In this document: positions 1 to 12,555 of the stretch, one piece after another
Numbering within the stretch: position 1 is the first letter of the stretch
Layout of the letters: each line of letters starts with the position of its first letter
Source: Akanthomyces muscarius
Taxonomy: Eukaryota > Ascomycota > Sordariomycetes > Hypocreales > Cordycipitaceae
Length of the DNA stretch: 64,000 bases
Assembly (NCBI RefSeq): GCF_028009165.1
Contig: NC_079243.1
Location: forward strand, 992,001 to 1,056,000
Direction of reading: 5' to 3'
Translations under genes and position numbers: made by a program
The notes under the pieces: generated by a model
Database searches by the model: none
Seen by the model: the letters and a program-made list of their open reading frames with translations, nothing else
Told to the model about the DNA's origin: nothing

Positions 1-1953
1 TTTTGTCTGCTGCACCTAACGGTTCCGCAAGGGTAACCGAGGCAGCTTTGCCAGGGTCCTGAGTCTGAGCTTTTGCCGAGACGAATCGAGCTCCAGCTAT
101 GAGGATCGTCGTGCAGCCTCAAAGCCAAGCTCTTGGAGCTCCACGACTTTCAGCTCACCGAGCTCTTTCCGCGGCGATTGAGATCCCGCGAGCTCCGAGG
201 GCGCCGCCCGGTGTCGCCTTGCGGCGCTTCCCTGCAGCGTCGTCCTGGCCAAGCTTCCCGTTTTAGCATGCCAATCTAGCTACACTAACGGGAAAGCTCG
301 GCCGGCAGCTAGAGGCCGTTGTGCGTTCCGAAAAAGGCCATAGTACAGGCGGATGCAACGATGAAAATGCTGACGGACTGGTGCATCCGAATATGGACAT
401 AGTACTCCGCCACTGTGGACCAATCGCATCGCGTCCATGCCAGCGCTCCTCCCGTGCTGCTCATACGCTTATCTGGCAATACTAAGCCATATAATACATG
501 TACCCTTTCCGCAGCTTTATATGAGGGTTTGAGCCGCGTTTCCGGATCTTCTGTCTCGAAACTATACCAGTGAAGCGCGAGTTGCAATTGCAAATGCATC
601 CTTGCAAAGCTGGCAGATATTGAGCCGAGACCCATCAAGCCTCGGAACCCAAAACAAAGAAGCTTTGGACAGAAAATGGTCGAGGCCTGGCTGCAGTTCA
701 AGGAAGTAGCGCAATGTTTTCGGTTTCTGGGCGGTTTTTGAGTGAAACGCATGCGACCGTGAGTGGGCTTGCGGCGGCAGCTACAGTGCCGAAGTGTGCC
801 CATAGCTTGCGTAACCCAGTGGCATGAAAGCAAAAGCCGATATAGTGGGCCAAGGAATAATTACAAAGAAGATGATAATATTAGCGGGTCTTCCTTACTC
901 ACAGGACATACTGGAATGCGTCGTAGGCCAAGACTACACTGTTCTGCTCAGCGGTAGCAGATCTGGGTGACAACTGCCACCCAGGGCACTAGTGCAGGCA
1001 GTGATCGAGACTACGATCGTAGCCGCTCCCGATGTTCGAGATGCGATGTCGCGCAGCGACCAGAAAAGCAGTGTCGTCAACTTTCCGCCAACAAAAAGTA
1101 CTGAGGCGTATCAGCAGTCTTTCTAGAGGACTTCAAAGAAACAAGCACGACATGATCGAGAGCGGTGACAGGTAGCACAGAATTGCGCCCGTTTCTTTAC
1201 GTGTCAAAGCCCGCGTGTTAGTTACACGAAGCGGGGACGCCGGCTATTCACAGTAGACCGAACTGTCGAGTAACCGAGCCTGGAGATGTTGTATGAAATA
1301 CTTTGGCATGCGAAAGAAAATTGAGCGACAAATTTTCAGTTTCATAATAGAGACTCGACTTGATTTTCAAAAGTCAAAGACTGACCAAATCAAGCATTTC
1401 ACCATGAACCTAGTTCGCGAGTGCGATAACCTTTTTAGTGTGGTTGCGGTGAAGTCGCCGATTGAATTACGGGCGCGGGCATTTCCCGCCCAAATAACTT
1501 AGCTCATATAGATACACCCCGGCTGGCCCGCTGACGGAACATTGAAGCTGCGAACCCATTTTCCCGCTGCCTTTACTGCTGCTTTTGCCTCTGAATAGCT
1601 GCTTCCCTGTTCCGGAGATTCCAATCAATATAGCCGGATCTGATCTCACCTCCTTCCCTGCCGCACTCCAACTTCCGACCACCAAAAGTCCGCCAATACC
1701 GCCCCTTGCTTGCTGTCTCACTCGTAGGCACTCGGCCGTGATTCAGTTCCCGCCAAGGCACGGCAGTCGTCCAAAGGGGTGGCATGTTTGCCACATCTGG
1801 TGGGGTACCCCAGACTTTCTCCGCTACCGCTCGGTTATATGCAAGTGGCAGGCCGTGACATATGTCAAGATCCATTTGCAAGCAGGATTCTTTTCTCGCT
1901 CTTTGCGGCCTTTATTTTTTTTTTCTTGCTTTAACTCCTGACACGAGCTCATC
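1..1953. other. Intergenic / upstream region of the acyl-CoA synthetase gene
   Basis: No coding region could be supported here. The open frames on both strands are short, overlap one another and show no domain, signal peptide or splice pattern. The last part before 1954 is pyrimidine-rich (runs of t and c around 1890-1935), as is common just upstream of fungal start codons, so it probably holds the promoter and 5' leader of the gene that starts at 1954. Confidence 0.5.
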
Positions 1954-3992
1954 ATGGCTGGTGAGTGCCACCGTTGAGCTGTTGAGCCTTTTAGTGCTAG
2001 CCAGCTAACCTCTCCTCCGCTCCCACGAAATAGCTTCTCTTGCGCTCGCAGCTCCAGCGGCGCTTGGTGCGCTCGCCTACGTCAATGCCAAAGCCTCCAT
2101 CGGGTACGACCTTTTCATGGCCAAGTGCATCGCGCAGGGCCTTGTGGTGACTGCATACAGGGAACGGACGCAGCGACTCGGCCTATTCTCCGACTTGGAG
2201 TACTGGGCCACTCGCGCTGACCATGCAGACCTGCCTCTTCTTCTGTATCAGGGCAAAACGTGGGCGTATGCACAATTGTACGACACGGTGCTTCGTTATG
2301 GGCACTGGTTAAAGACGAAACTGGGCATCAAGCCCAACCAGGTTGTCGCCATGGCCTATACAACATCCGACATGTTTGTCGTTACCTGGATGGCGCTCTG
2401 GAGTATCGGAGCCAAGCCGGCGTTCATCAACCACCTTCTGACAGGAAAGGGACTGGCGCACTGCTTGCGCATATCGACTTCGGCCATCTGTCTAGTTGAT
2501 CCTGCGGTCGCCTCTCCAATTCAAGAGGTCAGCGGGGATGTTTCCCCTATGAAAATGGTCGTCGTGACGCCGGAATTGCAAAGAGCGGCGTTCAGTGGTC
2601 CAGCGGTTCGCTACCCAGACGAAGACCGGAAGATTGAGGCCAAAACAGATCTCGCTATTCTCATCTATACGTCTGGCACTACTGGGTTTCCTAAGGCTGC
2701 TGTCGTATCGTGGCAAAAGGTGATTCGGTTATGTATCATCACGCGTAATATGATGGGTCTTGGAAAAGGCCACACTCTATACACAGTAAGTGAAACCAAG
2801 CAAAGCCGCGCTTGTCAGTCGGATTCATTGACTCATAATTCAGTCCATGCCGTTTTATCACAGCGCCGGATCTCTCGTCGGGTTCGCCTCGACCTTGTTC
2901 GCAGGCGGCACAATCGCCTTTAGCCAAAAATTCTCCAAGAACACATTCTGGAAAGAGATTCGCGAAACCAAGGCCGACTCCATTGTGTACATTGGCGAGG
3001 CGCTGCGATACTTGCTCGACGCGCCGACAGAACGCGATCCAGTGACGGGGGAGAGTCTGGACAAGAAGCACAACGTCAAGCTGATATACGGTGCTGGCCT
3101 TCGAGCCGACGTCTGGCCCAAGTTCAAGGAGAGATTCGGCATTGACACGATCGTCGAGTTTTACGGAGCCACCGAGGGCGTGACGGGTACTTGGAACATT
3201 AGCCGCAACTCGCTGTCTCAGGGCGCGGTCGCTCGCGTCGGCTGGCTTCTCCGCACGCTCCTCTACAACAGGGTGACAATCATCGTGCTAAACGACTGGG
3301 AGACCGACACCCCCCTGCGCGACGCCAACGGTCTCTGCATCAAGGCCAAAGTCGGCGAGACGGGCGAGATGCTCATCAAGGTGCCGGCCGAGGACATCAA
3401 CTCCGAGTTCCAGGGCTACTACAAAAACTCCAAGGCGACGGAGGAAAAGGTTCTTCGCGACGTCGTCACCAAGGGCGACGCCTGGTTCCGGACCGGCGAC
3501 GCGCTCCGCTGGGAGCAGGACGGGCTGCTCTTCTTCAGCGATCGCCTCGGGGACACGTTCCGCTGGAAGGGCGAGAACGTGTCGACCATGGAGGTCGGCA
3601 ACGTCATGGGCATGCACCCCTGCGTCGCGGAGGCCAACGTCTACGGCGTCGAGCTGCCGCACCACGACGGTCGCGCCGGCTGCGCCGCGACGTCTTTCCG
3701 CGGCGGGGCGCCGCCGACCAGCGAGGACCTTTGCAGCCTGGTCACGCATCTGCGCACATCTCTGCCGCGGTACGCCGTGCCGCTTTTCCTCCGGCTCGTG
3801 GATGAGGTCGGCAGCGCTTCGTCGACGACCGGAACGCACAAGCAGCAAAAGGTCGCGCTAAGAAGGGCCGGCGTCAACCCGGTGGACGAAAAGGGCGAGG
3901 ATGTCACGCTGTACTGGCTCAAGGGCGACACATATGTGCCGTTTGGCAAGGCGGAGTGGCAGCGTATGCAGAGTGGCAAGGTGAAGCTGTAG
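1954..3992 (+). CDS. FAT1: FAT1-type very-long-chain acyl-CoA synthetase / fatty acid transporter
   Basis: Predicted exons are 1954-1960, 2034-2785 and 2844-3992, giving 635 residues. The first exon is only seven bases (ATG GCT G). Its intron starts gtgagt and has a CTAAC branch site and a tag acceptor, and the joined frame runs straight into the long reading frame. The second intron (58 bp, gtaagt...cag) restores a continuous LYT-SMPFYHSA sequence. The AMP-binding signature YTSGTTGFPKAA lies near residue 204. The YGATEG motif and a C-terminal FRWKGENVST segment are typical of the FATP/VLACS family, which activates very-long-chain fatty acids to CoA esters at ER, lipid-droplet or peroxisomal membranes and aids their uptake. 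The N-terminus is hydrophobic. The protein ends in VKL, which could be a weak peroxisomal signal. Length matches the family (about 620-650 aa). Confidence 0.9.
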
Positions 3993-4335
3993 CAGCCAAG
4001 ACAACAGTAGCGATGGAGTCGGCGCTCTAGCTTGTTCTTTGTGCACAATTATGGGTGGCTTCGCCTCTTTTACTTTTCTGTGCCGCACTATCCTGAAGCG
4101 TTCCCAGTGATGTTAACCGTCTTGACGTTGTGTCAGCGGAGAAGCGGCGAGGTGAAGAAGCGATCGCGATCCTATGCTAAAGTAGGAGCACGAGTGGCAT
4201 AAAGGTAGCAGAGACACTGTAAATTAAGATCGCCTTTGTAATTCTAGTCAACGTTTATGTATGCTGGGCCTCCTGCAAAGTAACTCAACGCTTGTTGCAA
4301 ATTGACTGGCGTAATTTCATATGTTGAAGACGCTA
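3993..4335. other. Convergent 3' intergenic region
   Basis: Short spacer between the 3' ends of the convergent acyl-CoA synthetase (+) and ankyrin (-) genes. I see no coding potential. It should contain both polyadenylation regions. Confidence 0.5.
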
Positions 4336-6192
4336 CTATTCTCCGTCGCAGGAAAAGGACTGCCACATGTGATCTCTCCCCCGGCAATGGGCTCCCAACT
4401 CACGGCAGTGGTTGCAGATGAGGAATTCGCCATCGTCACAGACCGTGCATGCGCTTGTGTCTCGGTGATGGATATTGCACTGTCCACAGACATCGCACCA
4501 GCAAATGTCTGCACGAAACTCGACTGAATTGCGGTCGATACCGGCCATGGTCGGCTCCAGGCCGTGCATTGTGCAGTACTCTTGCAGGATCCGTATCACT
4601 TCCCGATTCCGGCTGCGTGTTGCCCAGAGATAGACCGAGCGTCCGAGCTGGTCTTTGTCCTCATGAACTTCATGTGGATCAAGACGCTTCAGAAGCGCCG
4701 CCACTATTTCGGTTTGGCCATTGCGTACCGCCATGGAGAGGGCAGTCGAGCCCCATCTGTCGCGGCATGTTAAGTTGACGGGACAGTTATCAAGCAACAT
4801 CTCGGCGACATCCAGGTTGCCGCGCATGCAGGCATGGATAAGAGCAGTTCGCTCGTCCACATCGTTACAGTTGACATTGCCGCCGGAAGCTTTGAGCAGT
4901 GGCTCAATCGCGTTAGCATGACCGTGGTGCGCAGCAGAGATAAGCGGAGTCATTCCTGTATTGTTTTGGGCAATCGGGTGGGCCCCACGCTCAAGAAGGA
5001 GACGTACAAAATCTGTCTTCATTGTTCGAACGGCTCTCAGAAGTGGCGTCTCTCCCTTGTCAGTCCTCACGTCGACGCGAGCACCGTGGAGTAAAAGCTT
5101 CTTTGCAACCTCCAAATGCCCTCTGTCGATGGTGTTAACAATCGTGTTTCTTCCTACATCTTTGCAGCCATCGGGTAGCGCGCCAAATTTTAGCAGCGCA
5201 TCAACAATTTCCATCTTGCCGTTGTAAGCTGCCAAGTTGAGCGGTGCCCACTCGTTGGAAATGGCAAATGAGTGATCAGCCCCGCGTTCGAGGAGAGTTT
5301 TCACAATTTCTTCATTCCCAATGTCAGCGGCAAGACAGAGGGGTGACCAGCCGGCACTAGTGACGGCATTGACATCAGCCCCATGGTTGAGTAGGCACTG
5401 GATCACCGGGATAGCTTCAGCCTCAATCGCCAGAGCTAGCGGGGTATAGCCACGCTCTTGACGGATCTCAATGTTGGCGTTGGATTTTATAAGGAGCTCA
5501 GCAAGCGGAAGGTTGCCGTATTTAGCGGCGGAATGCAGCGGAACCCAACCGCCAAAGGCAGGGATATCGGGATTCGCACCCGCTTCAAGCAGAATTCGCG
5601 CGACGGGTGGAAAGCATCCCCGCGATGCTGCCTTGAGGGCAGTCGACCCGTTTTGGCTTTGCATGTCGAGGGGAACACCATGTCTGATGAGAGTCTCAGC
5701 AGCCTCACAGGAATCGAAGCTCGCGGCAATACTGAGCGGGGTCCAGCCCTCGAGGCCGGCTGCGGCACCATCAACACCATGCTGTAAGAGAGCCTGGACA
5801 ACACCAACCGCGTTACTACGACAAGCGTAAAACATGGGCGTCCAATCGGATTCGTCTTTGTGATCAGCGTCGACCCCTTCAAGCGTCAACAAGTATTGGA
5901 CTAGCTGCGTCTGTCTATTCATGGCGGCGTAGTGCAGAAGTTGCATGGATGATGCGGCGATGTCAGTACCCGCAGCCCAAGAGTGCTTCAGAGTGCCAAT
6001 GGAGCCGCTTCCAGCAGCCCATCTTGCCGCAGAACTGTTCCTATGAGTTCTATTATAACGGTAGAGGCAGTCATTGGCGGCATGGTACAAGTGCCGGCAT
6101 GTCCGCGCGAGAGCGTTGAGATCTGGCTGGCCAAGACCACATGCAGCAATGTTGAGTACCAACTCGTCTGGTAGTTCTCCAAGCTCCCCCAT
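4336..6192 (-). CDS. F-box / ankyrin-repeat protein with C-terminal ZZ-like zinc finger
   Basis: Single exon of 618 residues from the ATG at 6192. An in-frame ATG 54 bases upstream (6246) would only add a leucine-rich tail, and the downstream start places the F-box-like segment LPDELVLNIA at the N-terminus, as usual. A cysteine-poor F-box-like region (about residues 5-50, with LNALARTCRHLYH) is followed by about 12 ankyrin repeats (LLEAGANPD, LLNHGADVN, LLERGADH and similar). The final 60 residues carry CDVC, CTVC, CNHC and two histidine pairs, a ZZ-like zinc-binding layout. Proteins of this form usually act as SCF ubiquitin-ligase substrate adaptors or scaffolds. The substrate cannot be inferred. 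Ankyrin repeats are clear; the F-box and ZZ calls are moderately sure. Confidence 0.85.
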   Translation of the reverse strand: MGELGELPDELVLNIAACGLGQPDLNALARTCRHLYHAANDCLYRYNRTHRNSSAARWAAGSGSIGTLKHSWAAGTDIAASSMQLLHYAAMNRQTQLVQYLLTLEGVDADHKDESDWTPMFYACRSNAVGVVQALLQHGVDGAAAGLEGWTPLSIAASFDSCEAAETLIRHGVPLDMQSQNGSTALKAASRGCFPPVARILLEAGANPDIPAFGGWVPLHSAAKYGNLPLAELLIKSNANIEIRQERGYTPLALAIEAEAIPVIQCLLNHGADVNAVTSAGWSPLCLAADIGNEEIVKTLLERGADHSFAISNEWAPLNLAAYNGKMEIVDALLKFGALPDGCKDVGRNTIVNTIDRGHLEVAKKLLLHGARVDVRTDKGETPLLRAVRTMKTDFVRLLLERGAHPIAQNNTGMTPLISAAHHGHANAIEPLLKASGGNVNCNDVDERTALIHACMRGNLDVAEMLLDNCPVNLTCRDRWGSTALSMAVRNGQTEIVAALLKRLDPHEVHEDKDQLGRSVYLWATRSRNREVIRILQEYCTMHGLEPTMAGIDRNSVEFRADICWCDVCGQCNIHHRDTSACTVCDDGEFLICNHCRELGAHCRGRDHMWQSFSCDGE

Positions 6193-8453
6193 ATTGTCCC
6201 GCAGCAGCGACTGGAGCAAAAGAAGCGGACGTAGTAGTAGTTGCAAAAAAAAAATTGAATGCGAGGACTGCGAGTATAGCGAAGCAGCGGGAGTAGCGAT
6301 AGTGTGGAAATTGGCTGCTTGTAAACGTTGTTGGATGATAAGCGGGGAGACGGGGAGTAGGCGGCTAGACCGATGTAAGGCGATAGCACGAGGAGTTGTC
6401 TGTTTTGACTGGCGATTGATGTAGTATTGTGCTTTTGGTATCAGTCATCCGCCATCAACGTAGCACCAGAGCTCGCAGCCGACGTTCAGTCGTAATTCCG
6501 CAGCGGGGGGGCACTGGGTATGCTGTGTACCATGGAGGCGGAACAATGAGCGAAGCTGTACGCCGTAGTAGGCGGTCTGCGTTCTGGGTCTGCGTGTGCG
6601 TGTCTGCAGATGAATAATGGTAAAACAAATAGGTAAGAATAGTTATAAGTAGCGACACAGGCAAAATGCGCTGGCAGGCTGGCGTAATTTGGGCAGATGC
6701 TTCAAGTCGGGCATTTGGACGCTCCGGTCAGAGAAGCAGACCGGGCACAGCACAGTGCGCGCACAGTCCCCTTGCGCACAGTCCCATTCTAGTGGCAGCA
6801 GATTGCCGTAAGCCGGGTAAGCGCAGATGACTCCCCGGACCAGGGAATGTCTGATGAAAGCGCAGGAGGATTCCATTTATTGATTGACTTGTGTATAGTG
6901 TCTTCTTCGTTTCTTTTTGCTCTGATATTATAGTTACTTGCACAGTCATTTTTTTTCTCAAATTTTCTTGCTCTCCGTATTGCTTTCTCTTCTCAGCGCA
7001 GCAGCTAGCCACTTGCCTTTTTTTCACTGTATTCAAGCAACTAGCAAGGCAGGCATTGTTGAGTTTCAGCCCACGACGCTAAAGACAAAAAATATTACAC
7101 GCGAGATTTTGGCGTCATTTAGTCGCTTCGGCCACTCCAAGTCGTTTACTATATCTAGTATCGCCTGTTTTCTTGGCAGTGCTAGCCCCAGCCCTGGTTT
7201 GCCCCGTCGAACGCTATTTTGTTACAGAGATTCGGTCTAAGGCTGTCCTTTCGATGGCTTTCGATGCTGATGTTTTCTGGTTCCTCGTTCATCTTTTTCT
7301 GTATTCGAGGCTCTTTGATCAAGAGATTTTAAATGTAGGCCACCCTGCACCACAGTTGCGTAGATAACCCGGCGACCCAGCCAGCCTTTACAGGCCAGGT
7401 TGCAGATCTGCCACTAAAATAACAATGCAGATTGCCTTCTGCCACGTCATTCGCTAGCTCCATACTCGGCGTTGCCAAGTTGTTGGACAAAAGGCCAAGG
7501 TTGGCTGGTGTGTTACCTATGCCCTCGCCAGCGAGACTACCACATAATGCCTCCATCATTTTTAAAGTGTGCAAGCCACCACGGTAACTCTACAGTGATT
7601 TAGTGTCGAGGCATGAAAAACTCAGTCCGTGATTCAGTATTAGTCTCTTGTGCAACTCATACTGGGTCGCAAGGAGCACGCTTGTTAGCCTGCCAACCTG
7701 GTAGCGTGTAACTACTCTGTCAGTCACGCCGAGAACTGGTCTTTGAAATAGCACGTCGCTCGGTTCAAACTGCATATGACGAATTCTTCATCGTTGCTAT
7801 TCAATAGATGAGATCTACATACAGTGCAGCGTAAGTGACCCTGAGCAACCATCGGGCAGTCGATGAATTGTCTGCTGCGAGACTGAAAACCATCATATTG
7901 TACACTAAAAGAATTGCAGCCATTAACAAACTCATTCGAGGATGTATTCCGCTCATAGCAATTGTGTTAAGCCAGCTGCCGTTTTACACTTTGTGGCGAT
8001 GATCGCAGCGCATTGGCCGAAAGCATCAAGCACTAACACGGCCTCGAACTTCGCCACAGGTCAGGAGATGTCTTGAGAGAAACAACCAAGGCAAAGAAAC
8101 GAAGAAACAAGCGCCCATGCCCACATCCACGCCGTAGTCAGAGTTTGGTCTGCTAGGCAAGACCCCTTCCAAATACAGCACTCACACGGTTCACTCCAAA
8201 CTTGTTCCTACCCTGTACCAGTTTGCACCGCCACTCTCACCAGCCACAGGTCGCCGCTAGCGAGTGACGACAGCCTGGCCAGCTCCTAGCTGTCCTCATC
8301 ATCACCATCCCGCCCGACCAATTGCGACCGCAGCCATACCTTTGCCAATTTGAGCCGCTATTTTGGCGCTTGCGCTCGAATACTATTTCTAGAACAAACG
8401 GCGGTCATGCGCAGCGCAGCATCCTAGCAGTCGAACCCAGGTGAACAGACACC
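6193..8453. other. Divergent intergenic region
   Basis: About 2.2 kb between the divergent ankyrin gene (-) and golgin gene (+), presumably holding both promoters. Only short, mutually overlapping open frames occur. I see no RNA gene or repeat. Poly-T and pyrimidine-rich stretches lie around 6900-7030, and a C-rich leader precedes 8454. Confidence 0.5.
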
Positions 8454-11400
8454 ATGTTCCAGGTACGGCCCGTCAATGCGACAGCGCAGCCATCAGCCGA
8501 GGCTAACAATTACCAGAGGATACGAGGTGCCATCGACCGCACTATTGCGGAGGAGCAGGCGCGGCAAAGAACCGACGACTCGCCCATGTCTAGATCTGGC
8601 TCCAACTCATCCAGGCAAGGAGCCAACACCGGACGAAGATCACGACCGAACAACGGCAGTACCGATGGCGTAGAGGCGCCTCCAAACCCCGATCCCGCCG
8701 TCTTCGAGGCCGCATTTGTCATTGACGATAGTGACGAGCCGAGCCGCACTGGTACCCCGAAGCCAGCAGTCCCTGAGAAAGATGCCACCCTCTCCAAGGA
8801 GCGTACGTCCGATGATGGTGACAAGGCGGCCGATCGGGGGAGTGAAAAGCGCACGAGCACCGAGAAGCCCAATCATGCTGCCACCTCAGCCGCGACCTCG
8901 AATGCAACGGTTGCGACGCGCGCGAGCCCGACCGAGTTGTCGCCGGAAATTAAGCAGCGTCTGCGGAAGCTCGAGAAGCTCGAGGCGACGTATCCAGGCA
9001 TGACTCAATGTGGTAACGGCGCATGCATCCTGCTAACATGCTGTAGAACTTTTACGATCATATCGAGTAGCCCACAAGCGAGCAACCTCCATAGAGCCGT
9101 TTGAAAAGGCCCTGCGTGAGAACACCCCTCTTACCTCCATTGCCGACCCCGATGCTATGATCGAATACCTCAACCAATTAAACCTACGTGGAGACATGGT
9201 CATGGATGAGCTGAAACGAGTCTCCGCCGAGAAGGAAGAGATAAAAAAGAAGCAAGTGGAGGCTGAGGAATCGCTGAATGCGACCGAGAAAGAACTTGAA
9301 CAAATTCGGGCAAATGGCAAAAAGGACACTGAGAAGGACGCTAAACCTGCTAAGCCTGCAGAGGAGGAGGCAGGCGAAGACTTTTTCTCCTACGAAGACG
9401 AAATTCCCCAGCTCCAGGCGGACGTGGAAGCGAAGGCAGAGGAGATCGAGGAGCTCAAAGCGCAGGTTACCAAGCTCGAGGATGAGCTGTCCGCCGCGAA
9501 AGATAGCAGTGCTGGTCTCGCCGTCAGTCTGGAGAAGGCCACCAAGGAGCTTAGTGAATCGCGCGACGGGTCCAAGAGCCAGGAGAAGCTGCAGAATGAT
9601 CTTGATTCTCGAGTCAAAGAAGTTGAACAGCTCACCAACAGATTAAAGGCTGCCGAAGCCGACTTGAAGAAGCTTCAGGACAGCTCGAGCAAAGACACTG
9701 ACACCAACGCCAGCAAAGCTAAGGAAGCTGAGGCTTCGCGGGCTTCGGCTGAAAAGCGTGTCACTGATCTCGACGCGGAGCTCGCCAAGGCTAAAAATGC
9801 TACAACTGTCTCGAAGAACCTTATTGATGACCTGAAGGCCCAAGTTGAGAAGCTGAATAACGAAAAATCTGAAAAGCAGACCAAGGTTGACGAACTTACA
9901 AAGAAACTCAACGAAAAGCCTTCTGGAACACCAGCTCCCGCCTTAGAAACGACTGAGAAGCCGGCGGCACCCGCCGCTGCATCGGGCGGCTCGAAAAAGA
10001 AGAACAAGAAAAAGAAGGGCAAGGGTGCCGCTGCAGCCCAAAGTGTTGTTGATGACGATACCGAGAGCAAAGCTAGCGAACCTGCCAAGGAAGAGTCTGG
10101 AGCTGATTCCAGTGCCCTGCAGGCGGAGATCGAGCAGCTCAAGGAAGAAATAAAGCAGAAGGATGCAGAGATTGAGCGCTTATCCAAGAAGCGCAAGTCC
10201 GAAGAGGACCTGCAGGATGAGATTGAAACACTCCGAGACAACCTGGTAAACATTGGACAGGATCATGTCGACGACAAGGAGAAGCTCAAGTCCCTCGAGC
10301 AGGAAAAGAAGGTGCTCAAGGCAGAAATTGAAGAAGCCCAGGCCAAACTAAAGTCGTCGACATCAAACTCCGAGGAGAGCGACAAGGTTCGAGGAGAAAT
10401 GGGTTCTCTGCAAAAGGAGCATGATGGCCTGAAGGAAAAGTTTGGTGCCCTGCAATCAGACCTGGGTGCTGCTCAGCAACTAGCGCAAACACGATTCAAG
10501 GATCTCAGTGAACTGAAAGAAGTCCTGCAAAAGGCCCAGCCAGAGCTCAAGAGCCTGCGACAGGAATCTGCTACACTGAAGACGACCAAGGAAGAACTAG
10601 CCAATAAGGTAAAAGAGTTGAAGGAAATGGAGAAGAAGGAGAAGGAGCTGAAGAAGGAGATTGCATCAGCACAGCAGCTTGCCACGGACCGCGCTACTGA
10701 GATTAAGACCCTCAAGGAGAAGCTCAGTCAAGAAGTCAGCGCGAAGCAGAAGCTCGAGGAGACCCAGCGTGTGTCTGGGCGTGATTTGCGTCGCGCCGAG
10801 GCCAGCAAGGTTGAACTGAGTGCCAAGGCCGAAAAGGCAGAGGCTGAACTTCAGAAGCTGCAAGACGAGGCCAAGAAGCTTCGGCCGCGTGTCAAGGAAC
10901 TCGAGGAGCAGATGCACAAGTTGAAGCGAGAGAAGTCGGCAGCGCAAGAAGAAGCCGAATTCAAATCGCAACAATACATTAATGCGCAGGCTCTACTCAG
11001 TAGCATGCGCGACCAGACAACCGAAATGTCTGTCCAGCTCAAGGAATCCAAGTCGCAAGCGGAAGCTGTCGAGGAAGAACTTGCCGAGGTGCAGAAGCTT
11101 CTCCAGGAGCGAACACGTGAGGGCGAGACAATGCGCAGACTTCTTTCCGACGTTGACGAGCGAGCCGACGGCAAGGTACGCGAGATGCGCAGCCGCATGG
11201 AGGCTGCCATCGAAGAGCGCGAGCGTATTGAAGATGAGTCGAGCACCCTCGCGCGCAAAAGGTCGCGCGAGACGGAGGAGCTCAAGCAGAAGTTGCGCGA
11301 ACTCGAGCGCGAGATCAAAAACATGACGCAGGAGCGCGATGATCTGGATGAAAAGTCTAAAGAATGGCGCCGCCGTCGGGACGAGCTCGAGGCGATTGAG

Positions 11401-11889
11401 GAGCGGGCATCTGCCGAGGCCGAGGAGATGCGCACCACCGCGTCGCAACTGCGCAGCGCGCTCGATGCATCAGAGAACCAGGTTCGCGACGGCGAGAAGC
11501 AGCGCGCCGACCTACGCAAGATGCTCGACGACTCGCGGCAGCGCTACGAGAAGATCGCCAAGGATCTCAAAGCGGCCCAGTCGAAGCTTGTGTCGAGCCC
11601 GAGTAGGACGTCGATTGACTCGAACCGCAGCGGCTCTATGAATGGGGCCGGCGGCGCCGGCGGCGGCGCAGACGCGACGTATCTTAAGACGATTCTGCTG
11701 CAGTTTCTGGAGCAGAAAGACGGGCGTCTGCGTGCGCAGCTTGTGCCGGTCCTGGGCAAGCTGCTCAAGTTTGACAAGTAAGTGTCTCCGATTACGAAGT
11801 ATGAAAACATGAGCGACATCTGACCGAAAATTTTCAGATCCGAGGAAGAGAAATGGAGCAAGGCTGTTCAGCATTTAGAAGTGCGGTGA
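8454..11889 (+). CDS. IMH1: GRIP-domain golgin (IMH1-like coiled-coil Golgi tether)
   Basis: Predicted exons are 8454-8997, 9047-11777 and 11838-11889, giving 1108 residues. The N-terminal 180 residues are Ser/Thr/Pro-rich and disordered. A conserved segment follows (ELLRSYRVAHKRA, then PFEKALRENTPLTSI, then YLNQLNL). After it comes a very long heptad-rich coiled coil, broken by a Lys-rich linker around residue 500. The C-terminus (YLKTILLQFLEQKDGRLRAQ, then LVPVLGKLLKFDKSEEE, about residues 1058-1105) is a GRIP domain, the Arl1-GTP-binding module that recruits golgins to the trans-Golgi. The last intron (60 bp, gtaagt...cag) splits the GRIP tail; without it the protein would end early at FDK. 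The first intron begins with GC rather than GT. The role known for the family is vesicle tethering and transport between endosome and Golgi. Confidence 0.9.
8998..9046 (+). other. GC-AG intron of the golgin gene
   Basis: The exon ends ...TATCCAG and is followed by gcatga, with a TGCTAAC branch site and a gtag acceptor (49 nt). Splicing here gives an uninterrupted ATYPELLRSYR sequence in frame with the downstream exon. The only nearby GT donor (about 9013) would give an intron of just 34 nt and would insert residues that do not fit. The intron therefore appears to use the rare GC donor. Confidence 0.75.
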
Positions 11890-12555
11890 GCATTAGTGAG
11901 CATTTACACGGAACAAGCGAAATAGTGTACGAATAGGATCCTTCAACGGGTCAAGTGATGGGATTCTGGGAATGAGGAGTAGGGCGGCCGCCGGCTATTC
12001 GGCAAGAAGGGTATACAAGGTTGGAAGCTGGGTTGCACAGAAAGAGTTGCCATGCTAGACGAAACACTGAATTCTAGAATATGGTATTGCAGTACAAAGA
12101 GGATGCTCTCAAACCGAGATCAAAAGCCCCAACTAGACGATTGACAAACCAGCACGTCGACTCACGAAAAAGACAACTGCTACCATCTACAAGTGATGTT
12201 TTTAACCTAGATGTACTGCGCTGGTGTGGAGTCTAGCTTCGCTTCCGTATTCGCGGTATTGTATACCTGTCACTAAACTCAACATACGATTCGGACTCTT
12301 CGGAGTTTCGTTCTGAAATCGCATCCATGAGTATGTTGCTCATCGCTGCTAAACGAGCGAAATGGTCATGTTGCTGCCTGCCTCTCGGTGTCTCTGCAGC
12401 TAGCTTCTTTGGTCCACGCCCGAAAGTCGCAGCCTAGTTCGCGAGCCTCTTTTATCTCATCTTCTTCCTCCCAATCCTCATTTCCAATTCCCCAATCCAA
12501 GCGCATCCATCAAGAAATAAAAAATACTCAATTGAAAGCAAAGCACAGCGCGTAA
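11890..12555. other. Intergenic region (golgin 3' end to GNAT promoter)
   Basis: No coding sequence could be supported. The region should hold the golgin 3' UTR and the promoter of the acetyltransferase gene. A T/C-rich stretch precedes the start codon at 12556. Confidence 0.5.

Noticed and set aside
309..833. 174-codon open frame on the minus strand
   Set aside because: No start codon context, domain or splice pattern, and the composition is like the surrounding non-coding DNA.
3288..3848. Long minus-strand frame opposite the acyl-CoA synthetase
   Set aside because: It is the shadow of a GC-rich coding exon on the other strand.
10851..11519. Ser/Arg-rich minus-strand frames opposite the golgin coiled coil
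   Set aside because: Antisense reading of Glu/Lys/Leu-rich codons always gives Ser/Leu/Phe-rich frames; not genes.
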